Part shown: positions 45,984 to 56,716 of the stretch, one piece after another | Position numbering within the stretch: the stretch's first letter is position 1 | Layout of the letters: each line of letters begins with the position of its first letter | Notes under the pieces: model-generated | Databases searched by the model: none | Seen by the model: the letters and a program-made list of their open reading frames with translations, nothing else | What the model was told of the DNA's origin: nothing | From: Batrachochytrium dendrobatidis JAM81 | Taxonomy: Eukaryota > Chytridiomycota > Chytridiomycetes > Rhizophydiales | NCBI RefSeq assembly: GCF_000203795.2 | Contig: NW_006281100.1 | Span: 929,370-993,369 of the forward strand | Length of the DNA: 64,000 nucleotides | Direction of reading: 5' to 3' | Translations under genes and position numbers: made by a program

Positions 45984-48316
45984 TTAATTTTTTTCAAACC
46001 GATCCAATGCAGTTTTGGGCCTGTCTTGTGCCTCTTCTTTTTCACGTCGCTTCTTTATGAGATCCTTTTGATCCTTGGCTAACTGTTGACGCAGAACCTC
46101 GCGCTTTGTATCTGTAGTATTGAAATTTTTGCGCAGATACCTCCGCATGGATGATGATTTTCCTTTTGCACGATGCACAGGCACGAATTTCTCTGTAGGA
46201 TGGTTGGCCTATTATTGAAAAAACAACCCCCAACGAAATGGTAAGTAACAGCCAGCAGTTAGAAAATGGAATGCAGATCAAATTTGACAAACTTACCTCC
46301 CACTCGAGTCTACGTTCTTCTTCAATCGCTTGTTGTTGTGCCTTGTCTACTCTTCCAATAATGGTTGGGTCCAAGGTGATCATATCGGGTTGAATCTTGT
46401 CAATCAGACTATGGACTTCTGATTCCTGACGCTGTTTACGTGTTTGGTACGGGTTGGCCTCGAATGTATCAAAGTTGGGCTCACCAGAACCTAACACAGT
46501 TTTGAAATTAAAACTCGGATATATACATTGATAGCAACTATTCAAATAAGCAATATTACCTGGAACAACCAAACTGGAAAACCCTGTAGAATGGCCACAT
46601 CCCAACACGTCCTCATAAGGACAAAAGTGAATGTCATGAATAGTAGATCCGGCAACTAAATGAGTCATGTATGGTTCTTTTTGCTTTGTTTTAAATGCAT
46701 CTTTCCATACAGACAAGTGGGGTCCAAATGCCACGGCCAAAAGTCCCTTGTGCGAAATGGTCATGCTTGAAGCTGGCCTAGGTGTGTAGTATTCTTGAAG
46801 TGTTTTATATGTACGAACATCCCATACCTTCATTTGTCCATCCAAACCTGAAGTCGCCATATACCTGTATTTTATAAGATGAGTTCAGTTTTGACTAGTT
46901 TATGCAGTAGTGCAAGAATTCTACTCGATACATACGTCCCACTCTTGTCAATCGCCATTGCAGAGACAGGGCCATTGTGGCATAACATTTTTACCAAAGG
47001 AGAAGACATTGTGGGTGACCACATTGTTACAGTGCCATTTGCATGACCCAAATGAAGGATCGCGTTATATGGGTTCTGTACCATTGTAGCACATCCTCCA
47101 AGTTTGGTACGATGCTCAGCAACCAATTGTCCAGTGGACGTGTCTTGGTACTTGAGAAACCCAGCATTTCCCTAATATCAATATGATTGCATGAGTAGAT
47201 GATTTAATGATTGCGACTCAATACAAACTTGATCGTTTCAGAAAATAAAATCTACTTACCACCGATGCCAGTAGAAAATGGTAGGGCAAAAACTCGAGCA
47301 CATTGGCTTCGATATGATCACGCAAACAATGCAACTCCATACCCGTTTTGTCATAAATGTATGTATACTTTTTTTGGGCTACGGCATACATGGTTTCATT
47401 GTGAAGCCACTTTACGTCTTTTACAGTTTCGCGAAGCTGAATCTCGCTAGAAAGTTTTCCTGTCTGCCAGTCAAAGCTAGCCACATGGCCTTTACGACCA
47501 CCAATAAGTAAATGCCTATTGAAAAAATCAGTACAACGTTGTTGAATCAGCGTAATAGATCCATATAAACAATGAAATAACGCACCTGCCGTTTGCAGTG
47601 TAATCTACCATGTATGGTCCAAAAGTGGGTAAATTCAACTCAAACATCTAAACCATTGACAACATTATATCACCAGAAATACACTTGAATCAGCTATCCA
47701 AACCATTGCATCGGTTTATAAATCAAGCATATTATTGCATGTAGCATGCAATCAGATAACTACTCACTTTACGAGAGGTATTTACGTCCACATGCTTTTT
47801 GAGCTCAGATTGACGAAACTTCCATGTGCGTTCCATGCCTTCAGGTTCAAGATAGCCGCTATCCTCTGTAAGCAAAAGCTCCGATTGTGCAGCTTGATGA
47901 GCAGCATCGCTGAATCTTTTGGTTGCTTGTCTTAATTTTCCTCGAAGTTTTCTATCTTGAATGCTCTACCAAAACAAAAACAAAAATGAGTATTGAACAT
48001 GTAATAATCCATGAATGATTTTCAAATGCATTGCGTTATTTGAAATACAGCCAAACTATAATGGGTTTATAATCAATGATCCTTTTTCAAGCATACATGA
48101 ACAAGCAATATAAAAGTGGTTTGAAACAAGACACTGAATGTATAGTGTAATCAATGCAATATTACATGATAGGATTACCTTGATGGGAATCAGTCCTTTG
48201 CTTCTTATGTATTTGGCAGCTGCTTTGTTATCCAGTTTCTTTTGAATCAACGCAGCCTTTTGTTTTTCCAATGCTGGCGTAGTACCTTGCTCATTCTTGA
48301 CTGATTTGTCAGCCAT
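45984..48316 (-). CDS. UTP7: U3 snoRNP/SSU processome WD-repeat protein UTP7
   Basis: WDR46/Utp7 family, nucleolar component of the small-subunit processome needed for 18S rRNA maturation. The start [20 protein letters not shown] (48316) is followed by a helical N-terminus ([39 protein letters not shown]). WD repeats follow: [80 protein letters not shown] and [20 protein letters not shown]. The BING4CT C-terminal domain has [20 protein letters not shown] and [19 protein letters not shown]. It ends in a Lys/Arg-rich tail ([20 protein letters not shown]). About eight short introns. Size and motif order fit Utp7 well. Confidence 0.92.
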
Positions 48317-48863
48317 GATTAATATATGTATGCAGTTATTTGATAAATCTGTATCTACGTGGTCAATTCGTTCAACAGTTGAAAGGTATTTTTTTATTTT
48401 CTTTTTCAATTTGGGTTGAAATTTTTTGGCCAAATACAAATTGGGTCAAAAGTGAAGATTGGACAAATGGCTGCAATTAACAGTAGAAACAATATTGTTG
48501 GTGTAAATCCAATTTACAGCCGTATTCAGTGGAATGCTATCCACAGTAAGTCCTTTTCTTTAAAACAAGTAGTGTTTAGATATTTGATACACACAGAACC
48601 CAATTATAGTTTTGAATGGGTCTCTTTTGGCAGGTATTGCACGATCGACAAGTTTAAACTAGACATTGGATCGACAATTCTCAAACTCTACTTTGCATCC
48701 TAACATCTCATGTTTGTACTCTTGTTAATGGTTCGTTTTACGTGAAACAGTTGGTCTAGGTCTTGTTGACTAGTGGTTGGAAAATATCACAGGATTCTTG
48801 GGTAGATTTCAACGATTTTTCTTGAATCTGACAAAAGCTAGCTTACTATCAATCCATGCAACT
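48317..48863. promoter_or_regulatory. Divergent promoter region, UTP7 and KIAA1143-like
   Basis: 547-bp spacer between two divergent starts. GTTTTACGTGAAACAGTTGG (48735-48754) resembles a right MITE end. An exon-like stretch at 48466-48549 followed by GTAAGT (MAAINSRNNIVGVN) may be part of an unrecognised small gene or a 5' untranslated exon; I could not extend it. Confidence 0.45.
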
Positions 48864-49539
48864 ATGGCCAGTAATGGAACCAGTAAGACTGATGGAAAGC
48901 CTAGTAGCTACAAGTTCAGGTAATCCCACTTGACAGTGGATTGCTTCTCATGGGTTGGACCTTTAAAGTCAAATACAATAATGCTAACTCCAACCGACGG
49001 TTTTTACTGCAAGACGGAACCTGGAGTTTGAGGCACAAGGTACACCCAACTTTCTCAAAATACTACAGAATGGTGGAGTAGCTCAAAAGACAGATTATGG
49101 CACAGGAACATCGGCAGAGGTTGCACAGCGAGCCATGGAAGCAGAAGAAAAACAATGGCTGAAAGAGGAAGCCGAGTCAAGTACCGATTCCAAAAAAGCA
49201 GCCCATATATTGGGTAAGCGTAACGAAGATGAACAACCACAGATAGTTGTTGGAAAAGGAGTTACAGCACTTGAAGTAGACCAATTTTTTGGTGCTGATC
49301 AGTCGAGAGTGATGCAAAATACAACGGATGACATGCATGAGGATGAAGGCAAAGTCAGATACCGAAAGCCCAAACGAAGTCAATTGGTAAATGGCTCGAC
49401 ACATCCCAATAGCACATTAGCAGTACTCGGAAATAAACAGAAGAAGCAGACACTGAAGGGATTGGTGAGCAGTAAAGATCGAGTGTCCAAATCCAAGAGT
49501 CAATCTAAATCGCTATTGTCGTTTGATGATACTGAATAA
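48864..49539 (+). CDS. KIAA1143/DUF4604 homologue
   Basis: Small conserved protein of unknown function found from animals to fungi. Exon 1 48864-48919 and exon 2 49014-49539 join as YKFR-RNLEFEAQGTPNFL to give 193 residues. The pattern fits human KIAA1143: an N-terminal YKFRRNLEFEAQGTPNFLKI block in place of VSYVxPxEPAFL, the acidic DEQPQIVVGKGVTALEVDQF, VRYRKPKR and the C-terminal SLLSFDDTE. The middle is charged and probably unstructured, with Lys/Ser-rich stretches. The open frame on its own begins only at 49135, so the N-terminus depends on the splice join, which phase supports. I cannot assign a reaction or partner. Confidence 0.8.
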
Positions 49540-49711
49540 AATCCGAGTTTATATAAATTAACGAGTCTTTTAGGTAATTGCAAAAGATCGCATAGCATGG
49601 TTGCTTTGGTGATGCTGTTTCGTAAACATTGATAGACTATCGATTTGAATGACAGGAACATATATGACTTATTTCTCCTGTATCACAACAATCCGATATG
49701 TTGATACGCCT

Positions 49712-49830
49712 GCTTTTTTCGATTCGGTATAGGATATCACTCACTTGGTATAACGACTGCTTGCAGAGTTTGATATTTAGTCTCGAGTCTACGCTGGCCT
49801 GAAACAATCATGCAATTTTACAAATGAATA
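49712..49830 (+). repeat. Diverged dispersed repeat, copy upstream of GGT
   Basis: Shares an ordered series of blocks with 56440-56545: a TATAGGA box followed by TCA and TC, a TACGCT block, and AACAATCATGCAATTTTACA versus AACAATCGTGCAATTTTACA, with small gaps. Old, diverged repeat. No coding content. Confidence 0.6.
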
Positions 49831-50113
49831 TGATTTTGAATGTTCAACAGCAGCTTGTTTGAGGTCTTTGTGCTCGCTCTTGTACAAAAATATAGAGCGA
49901 ATGTTTACATTTCTGTTCCACACCCTTGGTATCTTTTCAACCAACTTTCCTCTCCTTCAAACATTGTATGACCGGCGCGGAAACAACTATTGAGTTCCTG
50001 ATATGTTGGACTAGAACGCAAACGTATCTGATATTAGAATAGAGTTTCAATAAAAGTAATCTATTTCCAATAACAACGAATATTTTAATAATTGCTTATT
50101 CCAAAGCAAAATA

Positions 50114-50131
50114 GTTTACGTGAACACGGCT
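50114..50131 (+). repeat. Solo MITE right end upstream of GGT
   Basis: GTTTACGTGAACACGGCT, then ATA, 76 bp before the start codon at 50207. No left partner found. Confidence 0.55.
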
Positions 50132-50206
50132 ATAAAATGGTTTCAAATTTTTACCCCATTGTCACTAACCATAACATTGATTTTGTGATTATTATTGTTG
50201 ATAACC

Positions 50207-52414
50207 ATGTTGAATCAATCGGACTATCAGTCACTTCCCGATTCAGAGAATGTATCTAGTCATGTCACTGTCCATCGTTCTACTACCAAGCCATATTGCG
50301 GCCGCCTAATGATTGGTATTCTGATTTCGCTCTTGGCTACTACTGCTCTGGCAAACAGTAAGTTTAGGACTCGATATATCATTAAGCATGTGTCTATTGG
50401 GAGTGGTTTGCTTATCATTGATGAGGGCATTCATGCCAATAGTTTTAACATACGAATGGCAGAAAGCATTTGCGTTATTTTGAAAGGCTGGCCTACACAG
50501 TATCTAACCATTTTACATATTTCCAAACCATGAAATAGTGCTAATGTTTTTCCAAAACTCGGATACCCTTCTTGAAGCTGGTAAGTTGATGCAATTTATC
50601 CGTGTTCATAAGCATTGCGGTATGCATGTCATGAACAGAGCCTGACTTGAGTGGTCTGCAATAATTAGGAAGGAAGAATGGACTTGTATCTGCCATGAAC
50701 GGCGTCGTTGCAACTGAGCATCCAATCTGTTCCGAGGTTGGTGTCCAAGTACTAAAAGAGGGTGGATCTGCTGTCGATGCTGCTGTTGCTGCTGGTCTAT
50801 GTATTGGTGTTACGAATATGTACAGTAGTGGTATTGGTGGTGGTGGTTTTATGGTTATCCGGAGCAAAAATGGTGCTGCTGAATATATTGATTTCAGAGA
50901 AGAAGCACCTGCAAGATCGTCCAAGGACATGTTTAAGAGTGATCCATCCAAGGCTCGAACTGGTGGACTTGCTGTTGGTGTTCCAGGAGAGTTGTATGGC
51001 TACTGGACTGCTCATCAAAAGTAAGGAATTGGCTGTATTTTTGGCATGAATGTACAAGTAACTGATTTTCATCAACTCATTTGATTTTCAAGATACGGAA
51101 AACTTCCTTGGGCTAGATTAGTCCAGCCATCGATTGATCTTGCCAAGCATGGGTTTCTGATCAACACAGATTTAGCTCAGCGTATAAAGATTGGAGAAGC
51201 CATGATCATGAACAGCCCTCCCTTTCGCAGAGAATTTGCGCCAAGAGGTCGCATCTTGCGTGTCAATGAAGTTCTATATCGTCCAACGCTTGCTCGTACG
51301 CTTGAAACCATTGCTCAAGATGGTATTAATTCTTTTTATCGTGGATGGATTGCTACGTCGCTTGTTGCAACTGTTCAGCGTAATGGTGGAATTATTACAT
51401 TGAACGATATGGCTGCTTATAGACCTGTCCAATCTCGGGCCCTCGAGGGAACATTCCGTGGTCGTCGTGTTATTACTACTCCACCGCCAACCTCTGGTCC
51501 TGTTATGCTTTCAATTCTTAATATTCTTGAAGGCTACGATTTTTCTTCTGCATCGCCCCGCAACTATCACACCATGATGGAAGCCTTCAAGTATGGATAC
51601 GCACAGCGCTCCTACTATGGTGACCCAATTGATCCCATTTATCGTAATATTAGCAGAATTGCACGAACCAATATTCTCAAGTCTACTGCCAATCGTATCC
51701 GTCAGGGTATCAATCCAGGTCGCACATTTGAGCCAGACCATTATGAAGCAGCATATGATGTCTTGACCGATCACGGTACCATGCATTTATCTGTTCTTAA
51801 TGCCGAGGGAGAAGCTGTTTCACTTACTTCGACTGTCAATCTTCTTTTTGGATCAAAGATCATGGACTCTAATACAGGCATCATTCTTAACGATCAAATG
51901 GATGACTTTTCTATTCCAGGCACGTCCAACGCATTTAATTTGGCTTCCTCTCCATACAACTATATTCATCCAAGAAAGCGACCCCTTTCTAGCAGTGTGC
52001 CGACCATTATTGAATCGAATGGAAAAGTTGAAGCTGTCGCAGGAGCTAGTGGAGGAAGTATGATTATTACATCTACGCTTCAAGTGCTAGTAGGCATGTT
52101 GGAATGGGGAATGAACCCAGCAGAAGCTGTTCATATGCCTAGAGCTCATCATCAGCTTCTACCCAACAGAGTAAGTATCTGAGCTTTATTCAATCAAGAT
52201 TTGATCCTGTACTAAATTTAATTGTTTTTAGGCGGTGCTTGAATATGCTTTTAATCGTGATACAGCCAAAAGTCTAACATCTAAGGGACATGTTATAACA
52301 TGGTTTGCTCAAAACGAACACCGTACAGGTGTTCAAGCCATTAAACGACTACCCAATGGCGTCTTACAAGCCTCGTCTGATTTCCGCAAAGGTGGTATAG
52401 CTGCAGGGTATTGA
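50207..52414 (+). CDS. Gamma-glutamyltransferase (gamma-glutamyltranspeptidase)
   Basis: Transfers the gamma-glutamyl group of glutathione to water or acceptors; a type II membrane protein of the vacuole or cell surface, cleaved into two chains. Exon 1 50207-50357 encodes a cytosolic N-terminus and signal anchor (LMIGILISLLATTALA). Exon 2 from 50669 carries GLVSAMNGVVATEHPICSEV, GGSAVDAAVAAGLCIG and SSGIGGGGFMVIR. The large subunit continues through REEAPARS and LAKHGFLI. The autoprocessing Thr is in TDHGTMHLSV, followed by SLTSTVNLLFGSKI, GIILNDQMDDFSIPG, RPLSSSVPTIIE and GASGGSMIITST. The last exon reads YAFNRDTAKSLTSKGH and ends GGIAAGY. Four exons predicted; the first intron is 311 bp. 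All catalytic signatures are present. It may serve glutathione turnover; the neighbouring genes are unrelated. Confidence 0.92.
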
Positions 52415-52440
52415 TGAAAGGGTTGACAGTATGCTATTTA

Positions 52441-52711
52441 CAGCCATGTTTGTGTAAAATGGAACACTCTTTTGTACCTATCTTGCAGCGATTGTTTCTT
52501 TCTGTTTTGGAATAAATAGGAGTTGAATACTCAATGTACTTTTTTAATACAATGGACTACCTTTTCAACTAGCATACTATGCATTGTATGACCAATTTAA
52601 AATCAAATATTGGGGTTCAGTGCTTTGTAGAATTAGAGACAACAAAAGTGGGATGCATTGAACCAGTGATGTATGTGCTGAGTTGGTGTTCCATTTGACG
52701 CAAATACGGCG
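52441..52711. mobile_element. MITE copy 3 (complete, TA-flanked)
   Basis: The cleanest copy. Left TIR CAGCCATGTTTGTGTAAAAT (52441-52460) and right TIR ATTTGACGCAAATACGGCG (52693-52711) are inverted with few mismatches, and TA stands on both sides (52439-52440, 52712-52713). It is 271 bp with no open frame and begins 27 bp after the GGT stop codon. Confidence 0.75.
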
Positions 52712-53139
52712 TAAACAACTCCTTATCTAAACAGACCAAACGAATTACATTTGAATGTATTCATGTAATGCAACATGGGTGTAGATACCATTTTAAACTT
52801 TACAATATACATAAAACTAAAAGTTTATTTTCCTTTGAGAATGTATTTTGGAGCCTGCTACACTTTCACCACTTTACCCATGCAGTACTCATCTGATTGA
52901 ATGCATAAGCAGGCGGGATAAAACGAAACAACGCACCAGGCGTTCCTCAATCATTCCACATATTTAAGCCGCATATACCAAAAAAGCTCAACGTAGAGTG
53001 AGTAAAGTAGTAAGGCATATCAATGGCACCAGGCCAGGATTGAAAGTTGAAACAGGACAAAATAGGTATAATGGAAAAGTAGGACAATCAGAACTAAAAA
53101 TCAATGGTAATATAGCATACATGACACTTTAAACAGATA
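52712..53139. other. Convergent 3' spacer, GGT and zinc-finger gene
   Basis: TTCATGTAATGCAACATGGG at 52760-52779 looks like another left-type MITE end. Otherwise AT-rich, with no gene seen. Confidence 0.5.
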
Positions 53140-56081
53140 TCACAAATCGGTTGATGGTGTAACCACCCATGGTGTGTAGAGCAAAGCAGATCCATTGCTG
53201 GCATAATCCTTGGTCTGTTCCACACCCGATACAGAGCCCTGAGAAATCAAATCTATTTTGTAAGCTTCAGAAGGGTTTTGCATTGATAGTTGAGGAAACG
53301 ACTGAGAATTGAAGGATTGTTGTTGAAGCTGCTGCAACTGCTGCAGTTGCTGATGTTGCAGTAGCATCTGCTGATGCTGCTGATAGGACTGACGGTAGGG
53401 CTGCGACTGGATGGCTTGGTACATCCCCTGAGTATAATCGGGAAGCGAGATGGTTGAGCCAGATTGCTGAGACATAAGATCAAACTGTTTCGACTGCATG
53501 GGATCGTGCTGAATCTGGTACTGTCTAGATATATCTGACATGTTCCCGGAAGCATTAGCATTGATGGAAGACAGAGTAGAGTTGGCACCACTAGAAACCC
53601 CTTCGACACTATAATTGGGAAGCATGGATTGCCCTTGCTGATACTGCATGGAGCCATTCGTATTGAGGGTTCCAGTAGGTTTGGTGGGATGCGAGATGTG
53701 AGCCATGCTTTTAGGACTGGTGGTTCCAGAGTGAGACATGTTCATTGTTGCAACAAATGGATACTGAGCATGATGCATGTGTTGGTATGGATCATTCTGT
53801 GTCATGTGTTGTTTCTGAGACACTGCATCAGTAAGCGGTGTCTCATCCAATTCCATATGAATACGCTCGTGTTTGCGCAAGGATCGCGAATGAAAGTACG
53901 CTTTTCCACAGCCAGGTGTCTCACATATATACGGTTTAACACTTGAATGGGTCCGAATATGAGTGTTTAAACCATCCAGTCTAGAAAATGTCTTGCCACA
54001 GTCCTCCATCGTGCAAATATATGGTCGCTCTTTGGTGTGGATGCGAACATGATTTTGAACCTTGTGTCGTTTGGTGAATGGTTTTTGTAAACGAGTGCAG
54101 TTACGCCATTGGCAAATATAAGAAGCTTTACCACTGCCCATGTGGTCATTGACATGAGCAACCAATTCAGAAGCAGTATCGAATTCCATTTCACATGTAT
54201 CCCATTTGCATTTGCAAACATCGTCTTCTTCACCATCTACTTCCTCTAATGAAACGCTATTTAGTTCTTTAGAAATAAACTCTGTAGATGAGTGGAGATC
54301 GGATTCATGGTTGATGTTATCTCCTGGGTTGATGCTATTTCCTGGGTTGATGCTATTTCCCGAGCTCATGTTATTTCCCGAATTCATGCTATTTCCCGAG
54401 TTCATGTTGCCAAGCAAAGTAGAAGTCTGGTTCTTGTCCATCAACACACTGTTTAAATCATTCGATTGACTACGCATAAACTGTCGAGCCATTTCACTGT
54501 CTGCAATATGACCACTAAAAGTAGGGAGAGCGCCAGCTGGATTCAAATCTATGCCGTGTGTTGTAGTGGATCTGGCAGCAGCACCAGATGAAATAGTGTT
54601 TGACATGCCCGAGGCAGAATCTTGCTGCTCAATTTGCATAGTAACAAAGTTGTCCAAAAGAGCAACTTCGGCAAGAGAAAGCGGTTTTATGCCATTTGGG
54701 GTTTTCATGGCAGGTGTTTCAGGAGTCGAGTCAATATGTATGGAATCGCCTTGTGTAGAAATGGATAGTGCAGATTTTCTGCAAGAATCAAGTATCATTG
54801 GATCTAATCATAGTATCCAGGTTGATATTGAATTACAAGTTAGACAATAAGTTAGTATGGAGATTCAATTGAATTCAAATGCATGAGTGGATCGTTTACT
54901 TGATACAACTTACTGATAATATCATCAGAGTGAGCCGATCCCAGTCCATGATTGGATAGCTGACCATAAGTCTGTGATGAAAAATCAACAGGTTGAAATA
55001 GTACCGAACCAGCGGAAGCTACCAAGGAAGTATCAGCAGCAGTAGCCGGTGTGATAAGATTGTTATTTGTAGTCGCATTTGCAAGTGATTCAGCAGTTCC
55101 GGATAGAACCTGCATCTGCTGCTGTTGATATTTCTGAAACTGCTGCTGCATAGTTAATGGATCGAAATGGCTCATTGATCGAATACGACGATGACCAGAA
55201 GCATTGGCACTTTCTACCAAACGAGCCTGACTCAATGCAGCCGAAGTTAATGCAAATTGATGCTGTAGCTGAGTAGCATTATTGGAATCAGACAGTATCA
55301 TTTGCAAGGAGTGAGGAATTGTGTAGGATGCAGAACCATGCAAGCCTAACGCCTGCTGCTGATTTAAAGCACCCAACTGCTGATTCAACTGTTGCTGATG
55401 AGATTGATTATTTGAAGAGCCTCTTCGTTGAGCAAGAGCAGCTTGTACCATGACAGACGTTTGGTTTGCAGCGGAGCTAGAACCTTGGAGGCTATGTTGC
55501 TGACTCAAACTATGTGATACTGGATTTAAATGGCAATGCAATAAAGCAGAAGCATTAGAGGAATGAGAGATACTGGCAGGAGAGAGAGGATTTACACTAG
55601 CTGAGCCCTGCTGCATAGAAGGGCCTTGTAATCTATCACTTGATGAGCTGTGTTGAAGCGATCCATTCTTGTGAAGTAAAGAATAATGACCCAGCGAGTG
55701 CAGTTGAGCACGAGAAGCATTTGAATGCAGCATGCCAGACACAGACAAAGCCTTACGATGACCTGTAGGATTACCACTATGGCTAGAGCTAGTAGTCATG
55801 CCGAGTACATTGGGATTACTCGACCCCATTAGGGGTTTTTCAGGAATTCCAGTGAGGGAAGACAGTCTACGGTGTTTACTATGAGAACTTCTCATGACTG
55901 CAGGTTCTGAAGGTAGTGAACCAAATGGAGAAGTGAGTTCCAGTGGAGGGTGGTCGGCAGACAGAGCAGATAGGTGCTGCAAGTTATGCAGTTGAAACGG
56001 CTGTTGTATTGGCCAATCCATAGAAAGAGCTGTAGTGACGGAAGGATCATTCATGTCTGACGACAGAGTAGTAGAAGTCAT
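53140..56081 (-). CDS. C2H2 zinc-finger transcription factor with polyQ regions
   Basis: Exons 54914-56081 and 53140-54803 join in phase (DDII-NPMILDSCRK). From the Met at 56081 the protein is about 940 residues; in-frame sequence reaches 56294 but looks like leader. The N-terminal half is Ser/Asn/Gln-rich with Gln runs and basic Ser stretches (HSKHRRLSSL). A Glu/Asp box (VSLEEVDGEEDDVCKCKW) precedes a cluster of C2H2 fingers: CKWDTCEMEFDTASELVAHV, a long-loop finger (CQWRNCTRLQKPFTKRHKVQ), then CTMEDCGKTFSRLDGLNTHI and CETPGCGKAYFHSRSLRKHE. CxxxxC spacing and the TKERPY/SVKPY linkers place it with GLI/ZIC- or PacC-like factors, but I cannot name a family member. The C-terminal third is Gln/Ser/Asn-rich, likely an activation region. 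Binding site and targets unknown. Confidence 0.85.
54311..54408 (-). repeat. Hexapeptide-coding tandem repeat
   Basis: About five to six units of 18 bp, coding for variants of NSGNSM and NPGNSI on the minus strand, inside the zinc-finger gene. The third-position changes among units suggest an old, still length-variable tract. Confidence 0.8.
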
Positions 56082-56369
56082 TCCAGTGTCAGACTGATGA
56101 TAACAATGTCTGCAATGATAGTAAGTAGAGAAGTGTCTAGTCAATCCAATACAGTTAGCGACAAAAGGGATGATAACGGAGAGAAAAAATCGGAAAATGA
56201 AAATTGGGAAATTGCAAGCGGCCATCCAGCATTTGGGTGGTACTTGCATGAAATTCAACCACTTTTGTGATCGGATTTGGCTTTTGATTAACAATGATGT
56301 TTCGTAAATATCGGTAATTGTTGATTTGAATAAGAATACAAATCGTGTCTTTTTACTATAATAATTCGA

Positions 56370-56432
56370 GTTGATACAACCAGTTTACTACAATCTTAAC
56401 TTGTTGATACAACCAGTTTACTACTACAATCT
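56370..56432. repeat. Tandem duplication of about 33 bp
   Basis: GTTGATACAACCAGTTTACT occurs twice (from 56370 and from 56403), each followed by ACAATCT (the second with an extra ACT). It lies in the spacer between the divergent zinc-finger and MED1 genes. Confidence 0.8.
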
Positions 56433-56439
56433 AGTTTCT

Positions 56440-56545
56440 CTCGGTTCAATATAGGACGTCATTCTTGTTCTGACACGAGTTTCAGCGTTTCATTTGGTGT
56501 ACGCTAAAACAATCGTGCAATTTTACAAAAGGCTCTTGCTTTTGA
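56440..56545 (+). repeat. Diverged dispersed repeat, copy upstream of MED1
   Basis: Partner of 49712-49830 (see there). The best-conserved block is AACAATCGTGCAATTTTACA (56509-56528), about 190 bp before the MED1 start codon. Confidence 0.6.
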
Positions 56546-56716
56546 AATGCTGTAATAGCAACCTACTTGATGCTATTGGAGTGTCTACTAAACATGATAA
56601 AAGTAGAGTGTTCTATAAAACCAAAAACATGTTTTTGACATTCTCATTTCCATGGTCGCTAACTGCAAAGTTCACGTCTAAAAGCAGTGTTTCAGAACTT
56701 TATCTGCTATTCACGC

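Noticed and set aside
54206..54469. Plus-strand frame with a hydrophobic Leu/Met/Phe/Pro repeat
   Set aside because: Shadow of the hexapeptide tract in the zinc-finger gene on the minus strand.
56082..56294. Hydrophobic N-terminal extension of the zinc-finger protein
   Set aside because: No ATG at its start and a membrane-like segment is unlikely on a zinc-finger factor; taken as 5' leader with a possible intron.
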